Shown: piece by piece, positions 1-8,493 of the stretch
Layout: each line of letters begins with the position of its first letter
Position numbering within the stretch: the stretch's first letter is position 1
Source of the DNA: Pedobacter insulae
GTDB lineage: Bacteria; Bacteroidota; Bacteroidia; Sphingobacteriales; Sphingobacteriaceae
Assembly: GCF_900113525.1 (NCBI RefSeq)
Contig: NZ_FOPP01000005.1
Span: 1-64,000, forward strand
Length of the DNA: 64,000 nucleotides
Direction of reading: 5' to 3'
Translations under genes and position numbers: made by a program
Notes under the pieces: generated by a model
Told to the model about the DNA's origin: nothing
What the model saw: only the letters and a program-made list of their open reading frames with translations
Databases searched by the model: none

Positions 1-2
1 AA

Positions 3-1523
3 ATAGACCCCGCCCGCAAGAAGGAGATGCTCAACTATAAAAACGGCCCAAAAGTTGAAATCATCAACCTGGCCCAGTTCCAGAAAAAAGCCAACCTCAG
101 TGCGCTCGGCAATTTAAAGCAGGAGTTCATGACCGCTTTGCCCTCGAAGTCAAAAAAAATGTCCATCCATACTGACCAAACCTACCTTGGTTTCAGCATC
201 GCTACCGACAGCATCAAAGTGATTAAGGCAAATGGCCATACGATGTACGTTTTCCCTGTAGAACTTCCCAGTAAAAGAGCCGTTGCCTTTCAAAACCTAA
301 CGATAGACGAGGGGCCCGATGGAACCATCGCTTTTGTAAACACCTACACCCCTACAAAAAAATGGATAGCGGAGTGGAGGAAGGGGCATAGCGGTAAGTT
401 TGAGGGGGACATAAGCATTACCTATCTCAACCTCAACAACGGAACAGCACCCAAAACAACCAAAGCCCCGACCAAAAGCGGCATCAAAAACCCAAACACA
501 AGCCTTGTTGCCCAGATATGCACTTCTATAGATTATTTCTATGAAATACCTTACGCTTGCGGATCAGGACAACATGCACCTTGGGACACAGGCTGTTACC
601 TGGAAGGGGATGCCAGAGCGGGCTATGTTTACATAGAGTATCGGGTTACAACTTGTGTTGACGATCCGAATCCAGGAGGTGGCAGTGGAGGTACCACCCC
701 TACACCTCCGGGTGATTATAATCCATGTCCAGATGACCCACCCATGGTCTCTTCTAAAAAAACATTGAGAAATAAGGTCATGGTTCTCCCCCCTACGGAT
801 TGCGATGAGGTGGTAGACTGTGCCGGGGTAATGGGAGGAAGTGCCTATGTGAACCCCAACTGTGGAACCTGTATGGGTGGTACCACGGGGATAACAGCGT
901 GTCCGCCAGAGATTATCAATAATGTGGAGGATACCTGTTTAAAGAAAACTGTAGCTGCTGTGCTGAATAATGACGTTAAAGGTAAAATAAGCGAGATAAT
1001 TGCAAACTTAGATAAAAATCTGAGTGTAAAAGTAAAAATATTTGATGCTGAAACAATTAGTGGTGGAGCAGATGGCAACAATACTAATAGTCAATAGCAT
1101 ATAGACCCGAGTACTGGGAAAGTCACAGGTTTTTCCACCGATATTACATTGAGCAAAGATATATTAATTTCATCATCCAAGGAGTTTACTTGTGCTGTTT
1201 TAATACATGAGGTTTTACATGCCTATTTCAGACAAACGACCGCTAAGGAAGAGGCTTTCAACGAATTAGACCATCAAACTATCGCCAGTAGTTACATCGA
1301 ACCAATGGCCGAATTTATCTCTGGGCTTTATGGAATTAGCCTGCCGGACGCCATGGCGCTTTCGTGGAATGGGGTTCGTGGAACAAAAGCCTTTAGAGAC
1401 GCTACTTCGTTTACAATAGGAAGTGGAACGGGCGTTGCAACTCTTTCAAAACAAGACGTGCTGGACCAAATTAGAGATTATACACTTAAATTAAATGGAA
1501 AGGGTCAGGGATTATGTCAATAA
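3..1523 (+). pseudogene. Modular secreted/toxin-like protein with C-terminal HExxH domain, split by an in-frame TAG; 5' end outside the window
   Basis: The frame is open to the left window edge, so the gene is cut there; the first Met in view is at 27. The N-terminal part has no recognised domain. A Cys/Gly/Pro-rich middle with GGGSGG-type linkers (about 660-900) leads to the border TGITACP. The same frame continues after a single TAG at 1095-1097 into a zincin-like domain with HEVLH at 1206-1220, a possible third ligand His 17 residues later, and a conserved IAS-Y-PMA stretch. No frameshift is needed, and residues on both sides of the TAG align with the intact copy at 2033-2512, so this is one gene with one nonsense codon. 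A TTG at 1149 could restart the catalytic part. The front half is visibly richer in GC than the tail. The toxin role is inference; the metallopeptidase fold is suggested only by the motif. Confidence 0.6.
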
Positions 1524-2017
1524 ATAAGATATCATTGACCTTGTCTATAATTCTTATAATTTCTGGGTCTTGTGTCTGTGCACAGAAACTAGATTCAAAC
1601 AAGATTAACAATATAAAAATGGCCGTGAAGAAAATAGTAGGTGAGTCTACTAATGCCTACAAAGTAAAGGACTCAACAGCCATTTATAGTTACACCATCA
1701 CCATAAATGTTCAAAGGGAAAAAAACATGCAGAAGATTACTACTTCTATTAATAATCCCGAAGTCCAATTATTCTTTGATGGAATGGAAAAACTTAAAGA
1801 GATAGACTACTTGCCGTTAATGGGTAAAAGGAAAAAAATGACTTTCTTCTTCTCTACATATTTGCTCGTATATGGATCCGAAAGTAATAGAAACACGGTA
1901 AATCTCTCAGAAGTTCCAAAGGCTATACGCTATTTGTTCATTCCAAATAAGAATGAAATGTATGACTTAGGTGAAATGGGTATTAAATTAGATAAGAAAG
2001 TCTACTATAATCAATAA
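1514..2017 (+). CDS. Small secreted protein, candidate immunity or accessory protein
   Basis: 167 residues starting with ATG, overlapping the end of the preceding HExxH frame by 10 bases, so the two are translationally linked. Residues 1-24 form a signal peptide ending in CAQ, the usual Bacteroidota signal-peptidase pattern; two cysteines lie at its end but the lipobox is not canonical. The rest is Lys-rich with no domain I recognise. Its place directly after one catalytic cassette and before a second is what an immunity gene would show, but there is no sequence proof. It could equally be an unrelated periplasmic protein. Confidence 0.55.
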   Translation: MSINKISLTLSIILIISGSCVCAQKLDSNKINNIKMAVKKIVGESTNAYKVKDSTAIYSYTITINVQREKNMQKITTSINNPEVQLFFDGMEKLKEIDYLPLMGKRKKMTFFFSTYLLVYGSESNRNTVNLSEVPKAIRYLFIPNKNEMYDLGEMGIKLDKKVYYNQ

Positions 2018-2032
2018 AAGGTAAATAATAAA

Positions 2033-2512
2033 TTGAAGGGTAATGGGGTAGTCACGGGAATAACGGCGTGTCCAGAACCTAGAGACATTCGCAATAAAAC
2101 CACTGATACATGCATTTCTAAAACTGTTGAAACTGCATTAAGCGCCAACAAAGATATAGAAGGAATGCTAGCTGGAATAATACAAAGGTTCGATGCAAGT
2201 AAGACAGTGACCATAAATATTTTTAACGGATCTACACAAAATGACGCTCCCGGTCAATATCAAGGCGAAGGTTTTGTTAATAATGTTTTTCAAGCAAATA
2301 TTACCCTTAATACAACCTTGATGTCCGGATCGTCTAAGGAATATGCGATTTCTGTTCTAATTCATGAATTTGTCCATGCATATATCCACACATCAGGGAA
2401 CCCTATACTACAATCAGATCACAATACCATCGCCAGCAAATATATAACACCCATGGCTTCCTATCTGACCCAATACTTTGAATGGATAGCTATTAAATAT
2501 AAAACCCGATGA
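2033..2512 (+). CDS. Orphan C-terminal HExxH cassette, second copy of the toxin-like domain
   Basis: Encodes a zincin-like domain homologous to the tail of the first gene: TGITACP border, paired Cys (TDTC), HEFVH at 2363-2377, then a His 14 residues later in DHNTIAS. It lacks the long N-terminal part and has no ATG; a TTG at 2033 is the only candidate start, and the frame runs back into the stop of the preceding gene at 2015-2017. The 20 bases 2054-2073 match 885-904 in 18 positions, so recombination at this border could swap the tails. It is shorter at the C-terminus than the first copy. Probably a silent cassette or a duplication remnant rather than an independently expressed protein. Confidence 0.5.
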   Translation: MKGNGVVTGITACPEPRDIRNKTTDTCISKTVETALSANKDIEGMLAGIIQRFDASKTVTINIFNGSTQNDAPGQYQGEGFVNNVFQANITLNTTLMSGSSKEYAISVLIHEFVHAYIHTSGNPILQSDHNTIASKYITPMASYLTQYFEWIAIKYKTR

Positions 2513-2901
2513 TAAAAAAAGTAATAATTGCGATGACGGTGCTTATTTTTTTTATACTGTCAAATTATCCCCCTCTAGATTTAGTTTTTCACACCTTTAC
2601 AAATGAAGGCTACTATAAATACACCAATTATGATGGCAGTAATATTATGCAAGAGGGCGTCCATAAAAATTATGGTCTTGATAGAATAAAGAGATTGCAT
2701 CAATTTTGGCTTAATAAAAACCATGAAGCACCAGATAAAGCCTTATATCGCGTTTTTTGGAAAAACCCATTAGCTTTTTGGCGGTGGAAGAACTATTTTC
2801 AAGACGAGCGATATAAATTGCCATATAAAGATTGGGATGAAATTAAAGCATTAGCAGAAAAAAATAAGTCAACTACTAAAAATCCCAATAATTCATACTA
2901 A
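2509..2901 (+). CDS. Small membrane-anchored protein, candidate second immunity protein
   Basis: 130 residues, with ATG overlapping the stop of the HExxH cassette as ATGA, the mark of translational coupling. One N-terminal membrane segment or uncleaved signal (about residues 4-24) is followed by an aromatic, Lys-rich domain with several Trp (QFWLN, FWKNP, FWRWKNYF). I recognise no family. It is unrelated in sequence to the small protein after the first cassette, although both sit directly behind an HExxH domain. That arrangement fits paired immunity genes, but this is inference from position. Confidence 0.5.
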   Translation: MIKKVIIAMTVLIFFILSNYPPLDLVFHTFTNEGYYKYTNYDGSNIMQEGVHKNYGLDRIKRLHQFWLNKNHEAPDKALYRVFWKNPLAFWRWKNYFQDERYKLPYKDWDEIKALAEKNKSTTKNPNNSY

Positions 2902-2920
2902 TAAAGCCAATTATTTGAGC

Positions 2921-3061
2921 TAAACGATAAACGGTGGTGAGACATATATTCCTAAAGAATTATTTTGAGATTACTACCTTAGGGATTATGCTTATCTAAT
3001 TCCACAAGAAAGTGTATCATTTTTTGGCATTGTAGATAGAGTGGTCCATGATATCTCATGA
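2921..3061 (+). pseudogene. Possible eroded coding remnant
   Basis: Read in the frame starting at 2924, the region gives a protein-like stretch with only one internal stop (TGA 2966-2968) before the terminal TGA at 3059-3061; pieces such as DYYLRDYAYLIPQ and FFGIVDRVVHD look like real protein. There is no start codon of note. It sits where further cassette or immunity genes would be expected, so it may be the end of another lost module. The length is small enough for chance. Confidence 0.25.
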
Positions 3062-3115
3062 GTCCTCTTTATGAATGCATATAGTTTAATATTGGCTCTT
3101 TCGCTATCTACGTTC

Positions 3116-3442
3116 CTAAAGTTCCTCCAACGGATTCCAGCATATCTTTTTAAAATCTTTTACTTTATCATTCTCTACTTTAACCCCTTCTTGTTCTAAC
3201 ATTTGCTGCATTAATGTTGGTGGTGAAAAATGAAACTTACCCGTTAACAAACCACTGCTATTCACTACCCGGTGGGCTGGCACCTTAGGGTGAGCAATGC
3301 CTGCGTTACTCATCGCATAGCCAACCATTCTGGCCGAACCTCCGGCTCCCAAAGCTTTGGCGATAGCACCATATGAACTTACCCTTCCCTTTGGAATTAA
3401 TCTCACAATTTCGAAAACCTGCTCATAAAATGATGCGTCCAT
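3116..3442 (-). CDS. Alkyltransferase-like (ATL) DNA-binding protein, MGMT family
   Basis: 108 residues covering the DNA-binding domain of O6-alkylguanine alkyltransferases: IPKGRVSSYGAIAKALG (helix-turn-helix) and the active-site region at residues 58-63. The motif reads VPAHRVV where true alkyltransferases have PCHRV, so the acceptor Cys is Ala and the protein cannot take the alkyl group itself. Known ATL proteins bind alkylated guanine and hand the lesion to nucleotide excision repair. The start overlaps the stop of trmB by one base (TAATG), so the two genes are co-transcribed. Confidence 0.85.
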   Translation of the reverse strand: MDASFYEQVFEIVRLIPKGRVSSYGAIAKALGAGGSARMVGYAMSNAGIAHPKVPAHRVVNSSGLLTGKFHFSPPTLMQQMLEQEGVKVENDKVKDFKKICWNPLEEL

Positions 3443-4182
3443 TAGGCAAAAGAAAATTGAATATAATTAATATTTTTATCGTGTTTTAAATAAATGCGCT
3501 CGTAGTGGGTTTTGATGGATAAAACTTCGTCGGCAAACTCAGATTGATATAAATGAGCTGTATTTTTATGTGTAATTAGGTTTAGTTCTGCTACTTTTTC
3601 ACAGGTATAGGCATACAACCCATCATTATCTGTTTTGAGGTTTACTTTACCATCAGGTTTTAACAAGATGCGGTATTTAGCTAAGAACCCAGGGAAAGTT
3701 AATCGCTTTTTCTCACGACTTATTTGGGGCTGGGGGTCGGCAAATGTAATCCATATCTCATCAATTTCTCCAGGCTCAAAATATTCTAAAATATCTTCGA
3801 TCTGGATTCTTAAAAAAGCCAGATTAGCAATCCCTTCATCAACGCCGGTTCTGGCACCTCTCCAAATTCTGTTTCCCTTTAAATCTATTCCAATAAAGTT
3901 CTTTTCCGGGAACATTTTAGCCAGGTTTACCGCATATTCTCCTTTCCCACAGGCCAATTCCAATACAATTGGATTATCATTTTTGAAATGCTCTTTTGCC
4001 CATTTGCCCTTCATCACTTTGCCTAAATGCAATTGATAAACATTCGGGAATGTGTCTATTTCGAAGAATTTTCTTAATTTATCTTTACCCACTTTATAAA
4101 TTTTAGCGAATACAAAAGTAGGATTGTCAACGTAATAATCTTTATATAATTTAATTTTTACATCGTTAAGCATTAACTTCAA
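3442..4182 (-). CDS. trmB: tRNA (guanine-N7)-methyltransferase
   Basis: 246 residues. Makes 7-methylguanosine at position 46 of tRNA from S-adenosylmethionine. The SAM-binding motif LELACGKGEY and the following FIGIDLKG acidic loop are present; the usual DPWPKK loop appears here as FADPQPQISREKKR, and the C-terminal KTDN motif (NLKTDN) follows. The start lies only 16 bases from the divergent M61 gene; a second Met at codon 4 is possible and would leave slightly more room for promoters. Upstream partner of the ATL gene in a two-gene operon. Confidence 0.9.
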   Translation of the reverse strand: MKLMLNDVKIKLYKDYYVDNPTFVFAKIYKVGKDKLRKFFEIDTFPNVYQLHLGKVMKGKWAKEHFKNDNPIVLELACGKGEYAVNLAKMFPEKNFIGIDLKGNRIWRGARTGVDEGIANLAFLRIQIEDILEYFEPGEIDEIWITFADPQPQISREKKRLTFPGFLAKYRILLKPDGKVNLKTDNDGLYAYTCEKVAELNLITHKNTAHLYQSEFADEVLSIKTHYERIYLKHDKNINYIQFSFA

Positions 4183-4198
4183 GCAATTAATTTATAAT

Positions 4199-6028
4199 AT
4201 GAAAAGATCATTACTTGCTGTTGGACTATTTTTAGCTTCATTTTCTGTCAATGCACAACAAGAAATCAGCTACGAATTAAGTTTTCCAAACGCCATCCAT
4301 CATGAGGCCGAAATTACGATGTCAGTTCCCAATGTTCCCACAGGTACGTTGAAAGTGAGAATGAGCCGTTCTTCTCCCGGAAGATATGCTACACACGAGT
4401 TTGGCAAGAACGTTTACCGTTTTAAAGCTTTTGATGAACAAGGTAAAAAGCTTACCGTTCTGCAGTTGGCGGGCGACGAATACAGCATCCCAAACCATGG
4501 TAATACCGTAAAAATAACCTATACCCTATTTGGAAACTGGATAGATGGAACTTATGCAGGATTTGATGAAACTCATGCCCATATGAATATTCCGGCAACA
4601 TTCGCCTATCCCATAGGAATGGATAAAAGACCCCGTACAGTTAAATTTAATTTAACCAACAAGCAAAACTGGAAAGTGGCTACCCAACTTAAGCCCTTAA
4701 CCAACGGCGTTTATTATGCTCCTAATTTCCAGTATTTTATGGATAGCCCGATAGAGTTAGCTTCCTATCATACGGCCAGTTGGAACGTTAAAAATCCTGA
4801 TGGAAAAACGCAAACCATCCACCTGGTATCTCATTCAAAGGACGATCAAAAAACAATTGATAATTATGCCGAGATGCTGAAAAAGATGGTCGACGAACAT
4901 TTTGCTGTCTGGGGAGAATTTCCTGCCTACGATTACGGCAATTATTACTTTTTACATGATGTGTATCCTGATTACGCCGGCGACGGAATGGAACATCGCA
5001 ACTCTACTGTAATTGTGCAACGCACTCCGAAAATTGCAGGCTATGAATCTAATCTTTTAGGTACTTTCTCACATGAATATTTCCACAGCTGGAATGTGGA
5101 AAGACTAAGACCAAAAACGTTAGAGCCTTTTAATTTTGAGCATTCGAATATGAGCGATGAGCTTTGGCTAGCGGAAGGGTTTACACAATATTATGGCAAT
5201 TTATTATTAACAAGGGCTGGATTTAAATCGGTGGAAAATGCCTCGCAAACCTTCAATGGAATTATCAATACTGTCTTAAACTCGTCCGGGGCCAAAAACT
5301 TCTCCCCAATTGAAGCCAGTAGATACGCGGTATTTGCCGATGCGGGCGTATCGATTGATCAAACCAACAAGAACAATATATTCACCTCTTACTATACCTA
5401 CGGAGCCTCCGTGGCCTTAGCTTTAGATCTCCGTTTAAGGGCTGAATTTAAGCTTACGCTTGATGATTATATGCGTGCGTTATGGAAAGCTTATGGGAAA
5501 CCAGAGATTCCTTATACGGTGCCTGATTTAGAGAAAACCTTAGGGCTGCTGACTAAAAACACAGCTTTTGCCAATGATTTCTTCAAAAAATATGTATATG
5601 GAACGGAAAAGAACGACTACGCAAAACTGTTACTTCATGCGGGCTTCATCTTACGCAAGGCCGATCCCAATGGAGCTTATACCGGCATGGGCAGGGTAAC
5701 TTTCGAAAATGGGAAAGCGACCTTAGGGTCTACCATGGCGGGTACTCCGGCATATGAGGCAGGGTTAGATTTTGGCAGTATGCTGTTAACAATGGATGGC
5801 ATTGCCATTAAAGATCAGGCTTCTTTGAACAGTGTAACAAAAGACCATAAACCTGGCGACACTATTAACGTTACCTATAGCTATTATGGAGAAGAGAAAA
5901 CAACAAAACTTACTTTTAGCGAAAATCCAGTGCTAGAAATAATTCCAATTGAAAAAACTGGCGGATCACTTACCCCGGCAATGCAAACTTTCAGAGATAG
6001 CTGGTTAAACAGTCAAGTAAAAAAATAA
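4199..6028 (+). CDS. Secreted M61-family glycyl aminopeptidase with PDZ domain
   Basis: 609 residues with a clear signal peptide (1-19, ending VNAQ). Zinc site: HEYFH at residues 292-296 and the third ligand Glu in LAEG (about 326); GMEHRNS at about 263-269 is the conserved stretch ahead of it. A beta-rich N-terminal domain precedes the catalytic part, and a PDZ-like domain occupies about 500-575 (GTPAYEAGLDFGSMLLTMDG). The family cleaves N-terminal Gly/Ala from peptides, here most likely in the periplasm. It is followed after 27 bases by an M28 peptidase, so the pair probably forms a peptide-degrading operon. Confidence 0.88.
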   Translation: MKRSLLAVGLFLASFSVNAQQEISYELSFPNAIHHEAEITMSVPNVPTGTLKVRMSRSSPGRYATHEFGKNVYRFKAFDEQGKKLTVLQLAGDEYSIPNHGNTVKITYTLFGNWIDGTYAGFDETHAHMNIPATFAYPIGMDKRPRTVKFNLTNKQNWKVATQLKPLTNGVYYAPNFQYFMDSPIELASYHTASWNVKNPDGKTQTIHLVSHSKDDQKTIDNYAEMLKKMVDEHFAVWGEFPAYDYGNYYFLHDVYPDYAGDGMEHRNSTVIVQRTPKIAGYESNLLGTFSHEYFHSWNVERLRPKTLEPFNFEHSNMSDELWLAEGFTQYYGNLLLTRAGFKSVENASQTFNGIINTVLNSSGAKNFSPIEASRYAVFADAGVSIDQTNKNNIFTSYYTYGASVALALDLRLRAEFKLTLDDYMRALWKAYGKPEIPYTVPDLEKTLGLLTKNTAFANDFFKKYVYGTEKNDYAKLLLHAGFILRKADPNGAYTGMGRVTFENGKATLGSTMAGTPAYEAGLDFGSMLLTMDGIAIKDQASLNSVTKDHKPGDTINVTYSYYGEEKTTKLTFSENPVLEIIPIEKTGGSLTPAMQTFRDSWLNSQVKK

Positions 6029-6055
6029 TCAACCCGACAAATTAAACATACAATC

Positions 6056-7369
6056 ATGATCAAAAAAACCATTTACCTGTTATCCTTATTGCTTACAACC
6101 TCGGTTGTATATGCGCAAGACATCAATAAAATTATCAGCAAAGAATATGTAGACCACCTCATCAAAACCCTTAGCAGCGACGAAATGCAGGGCAGAAGAA
6201 CCTTCACCCCAGGTATAGATAAAGCCGCAACCTTTATTGAAGCTGAGTTTAAAAAGATTGGCCTGAAACCCCTTAGTGGAGCAAATTCCTATCGTCAAAC
6301 CTTTTTTAAATATCAATTAACGCCCGTTTCGACACAAGTAACTATTGATGGGCAAATTGTCGCTCCAGAAAATATTTTTGTCGCAGGAAACAATAGCGAG
6401 CAGCTAACTTTTGATCAAAGTAATAGTGAAAATTTTGTCACATTAGACACCTCTAAAACTTTTCAATCTCAATATAGAGCTTTGGCCCGAGGTGGTAAAA
6501 AACAGATTGTTCTTTTAGATGCGAAATTTGCTAATGAATTTAAAAGTCTAAAAAACAGTCCTGCACGCCCTACCATCGTAGATGAAGTAATGCCTGCAAA
6601 ACCTGCCGCCACCATTTTCGTTTTAGGAAAGCAAACTGCCTCCACCTTTAAGGTAGAATTGAAAAATAAAGTTGAAAAACTGCCATTATTTAATGTAGCG
6701 GGAGTGATACCGGGCAAATCTAAAGCTAAAGAACTGGTTGTTTTTTCGGGCCACTATGATCACATGGGAATTGTTAAGGCAAAAGACGGCGACAGTATAA
6801 TGAACGGCGCAGACGATGATGCATCGGGTACTTCGGCTATGATCGCCTTAGCTAAATACTATAAAGCATTAAACAACAACGAAAGGACTTTAATTTTTGT
6901 AGCTTTTACAGGTGAAGAGATGGGGATGTTTGGCTCACGATATTTCTCACAACAATTAAATCCCGACGATGTTGTGGCGATGTTTAACATTGAAATGATT
7001 GGAAAGGACAGCAAATTTGGTAAAAACACCGCATTTATTACCGGTTACGAGAAATCTGACCTTGGCAAAATCTTGCAAAAAAATCTTGAAGGAACAGAAT
7101 TTACTTTTCATCCAGATCCCTATATTGCACAGAGTTTATTTTACCGAAGTGACAATGCCACCTTAGCGGCTTTGGGTGTACCTGCGCACACCATATCAAC
7201 AGATCAGATTGATACCGATAAGCATTACCATCAGGTTACGGACGAGTATAAAACCTTAGATGTAGAAAATATTTTATCTACTATTAAGGCAATTGCCAAA
7301 AGCGCTGTTAGTATTGTAAAAGGGGTAGACACACCTTCGCGCATCCCAAAATTAGAGGCTAACCGATAA
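6056..7369 (+). CDS. Secreted M28-family zinc peptidase
   Basis: 437 residues with a signal peptide (1-20, VVYAQ). The co-catalytic zinc ligands of M28 are visible: SGHYDHMG (about 232-238), NGADDDASG (about 250-258), FTGEEMG (about 284-290), NIEMIG (about 311-316) and a late His in DKHYHQ. A protease-associated-like insert precedes the catalytic part (about 90-215). It acts on peptides in the periplasm or outside the cell, and substrate cannot be told from sequence. It is cotranscribed with the M61 gene; its 3' end overlaps the convergent GNAT gene by 11 bases. Confidence 0.87.
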   Translation: MIKKTIYLLSLLLTTSVVYAQDINKIISKEYVDHLIKTLSSDEMQGRRTFTPGIDKAATFIEAEFKKIGLKPLSGANSYRQTFFKYQLTPVSTQVTIDGQIVAPENIFVAGNNSEQLTFDQSNSENFVTLDTSKTFQSQYRALARGGKKQIVLLDAKFANEFKSLKNSPARPTIVDEVMPAKPAATIFVLGKQTASTFKVELKNKVEKLPLFNVAGVIPGKSKAKELVVFSGHYDHMGIVKAKDGDSIMNGADDDASGTSAMIALAKYYKALNNNERTLIFVAFTGEEMGMFGSRYFSQQLNPDDVVAMFNIEMIGKDSKFGKNTAFITGYEKSDLGKILQKNLEGTEFTFHPDPYIAQSLFYRSDNATLAALGVPAHTISTDQIDTDKHYHQVTDEYKTLDVENILSTIKAIAKSAVSIVKGVDTPSRIPKLEANR

Positions 7370-7859
7370 GCGACCGTTCCATTACATAATCATTCATAAA
7401 GAAACCGTTACCAATATCAAGGTCAACGGTTTCTTTAATTTTAAAGCCAGCCATTATGTAGAAATCTTTCGCTTTATTATTTCTATTTACATTCAATTGC
7501 AGTGATTTTCCCCCATTGGCCACCGCTAAATTTACAACCTCGTTCATCAATATCTTTCCAACGCCTTTACCATGCAATTCGGGCAAAACATATAATTTAT
7601 GGAGTTTATAGGTACTGCTTTGCTCATCAATAAGGGAAAACCCCGCAAAGCCCACATCTTTTCCATTTTCTGAGGCGATGATAAAAGTATGGCCGTCCTG
7701 CAATTGGGTTAACAATTCCTCCGCGTTATACATTTTATCGAGCATAAACCTCAATTGTTCTTTACTAATATAAGCGCTATATGTTTGAGGCCAGATTTGT
7801 TCGGCTAAATTGTTAATGATTGTAATCTCTGCTGCTTTCGCATTTCTTAAATGGATCAT
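7359..7859 (-). CDS. GNAT-family N-acetyltransferase
   Basis: 166 residues. The acetyl-CoA-binding signature is LYVLPELHGKGVGKILM (about residues 89-105), followed by LQLNVNRNNKAKDFYIMAGF, typical for the C-terminal half of GNAT enzymes. The substrate cannot be deduced. The start overlaps the upstream thiamine-pyrophosphokinase-like gene as ATGA, so both are made from one message. Confidence 0.85.
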   Translation of the reverse strand: MIHLRNAKAAEITIINNLAEQIWPQTYSAYISKEQLRFMLDKMYNAEELLTQLQDGHTFIIASENGKDVGFAGFSLIDEQSSTYKLHKLYVLPELHGKGVGKILMNEVVNLAVANGGKSLQLNVNRNNKAKDFYIMAGFKIKETVDLDIGNGFFMNDYVMERSLIG

Positions 7860-8419
7860 AATAGCTCACTCAAAAATAAATAATCGGTCGTAAAGTTAAA
7901 GTCCACAAATCCATCTTCCATCACAACGAAATCACCATTGTCGGCTGGTTTTAAGTTACTGGTTTCAAAATAAGAGATGATATCAATGTGGAAAATTGTT
8001 CCCTTCGGCTTCCAAATGCTAAAACCAGATTTTACTGCATAGCTTTTCTCGGTTTCCGTAAACAGTACAATATTGATTTCGGGCAGGAAGTCTGCCAGGT
8101 CATCAAATCTATTTTCGTTGCTGATGATGTTAACCGCTGGATAACCTTCGTGAATAAGGTACTTCACCACTGTTGGCAAGTTTTCTACTCCTGCATAAAT
8201 AAATTTCGTGCTTTCTTGGATTTGTATTTGATCATCTATTCCAATTACGACATCAATTTTAATCCCGAGCGAAAGTGCTTTTTCATATTCACTTGCGGCA
8301 ACCAATACGGTGGGGCTCCATTCTAACAATTGGCCTAAGTTCTCCTCGCTAAAATTTCCTAAATAGTGAATATATAAGGCCGGCTCCTGTTTTTCTCTTA
8401 CGATATGGTGTGATGACAT
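7856..8419 (-). CDS. Thiamine-pyrophosphokinase-like protein, active site uncertain
   Basis: 187 residues. The layout resembles the catalytic domain of thiamine pyrophosphokinases as I remember the Sphingobacteriaceae homologues: N-terminal SSHHIVREKQEPAL, a strand-turn LGIKIDVVIGIDD where real kinases have a GDxDS motif, and a C-terminal small beta-domain. The GDxDS acidic motif is changed, so activity is doubtful. First gene of a pair with the GNAT enzyme. Its promoter lies almost on the start codon (8423-8453). Confidence 0.5.
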   Translation of the reverse strand: MSSHHIVREKQEPALYIHYLGNFSEENLGQLLEWSPTVLVAASEYEKALSLGIKIDVVIGIDDQIQIQESTKFIYAGVENLPTVVKYLIHEGYPAVNIISNENRFDDLADFLPEINIVLFTETEKSYAVKSGFSIWKPKGTIFHIDIISYFETSNLKPADNGDFVVMEDGFVDFNFTTDYLFLSELL

Positions 8420-8422
8420 ATG

Positions 8423-8453
8423 CGAATATAAAATATCCTTACAGCTTTGACAA
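8423..8453 (-). promoter_or_regulatory. Promoter of the thiamine-pyrophosphokinase-like/GNAT pair
   Basis: On the minus strand TTG (8453-8451), 20 bases, then TATATTCG (8430-8423), one base off the Bacteroidota -7 consensus TAnnTTTG. The ATG at 8419 follows three bases later, so the message would be nearly leaderless. Confidence 0.45.
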
Positions 8454-8493
8454 CTTTAGTAAAAGTTCTCAAAGCTATTTTGTAATTTTAGCT

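Noticed and set aside
1095..1097. TAG as programmed readthrough or pyrrolysine
   Set aside because: One isolated TAG in an accessory gene; no recoding element or pyl gene seen; nonsense mutation or read error is simpler.
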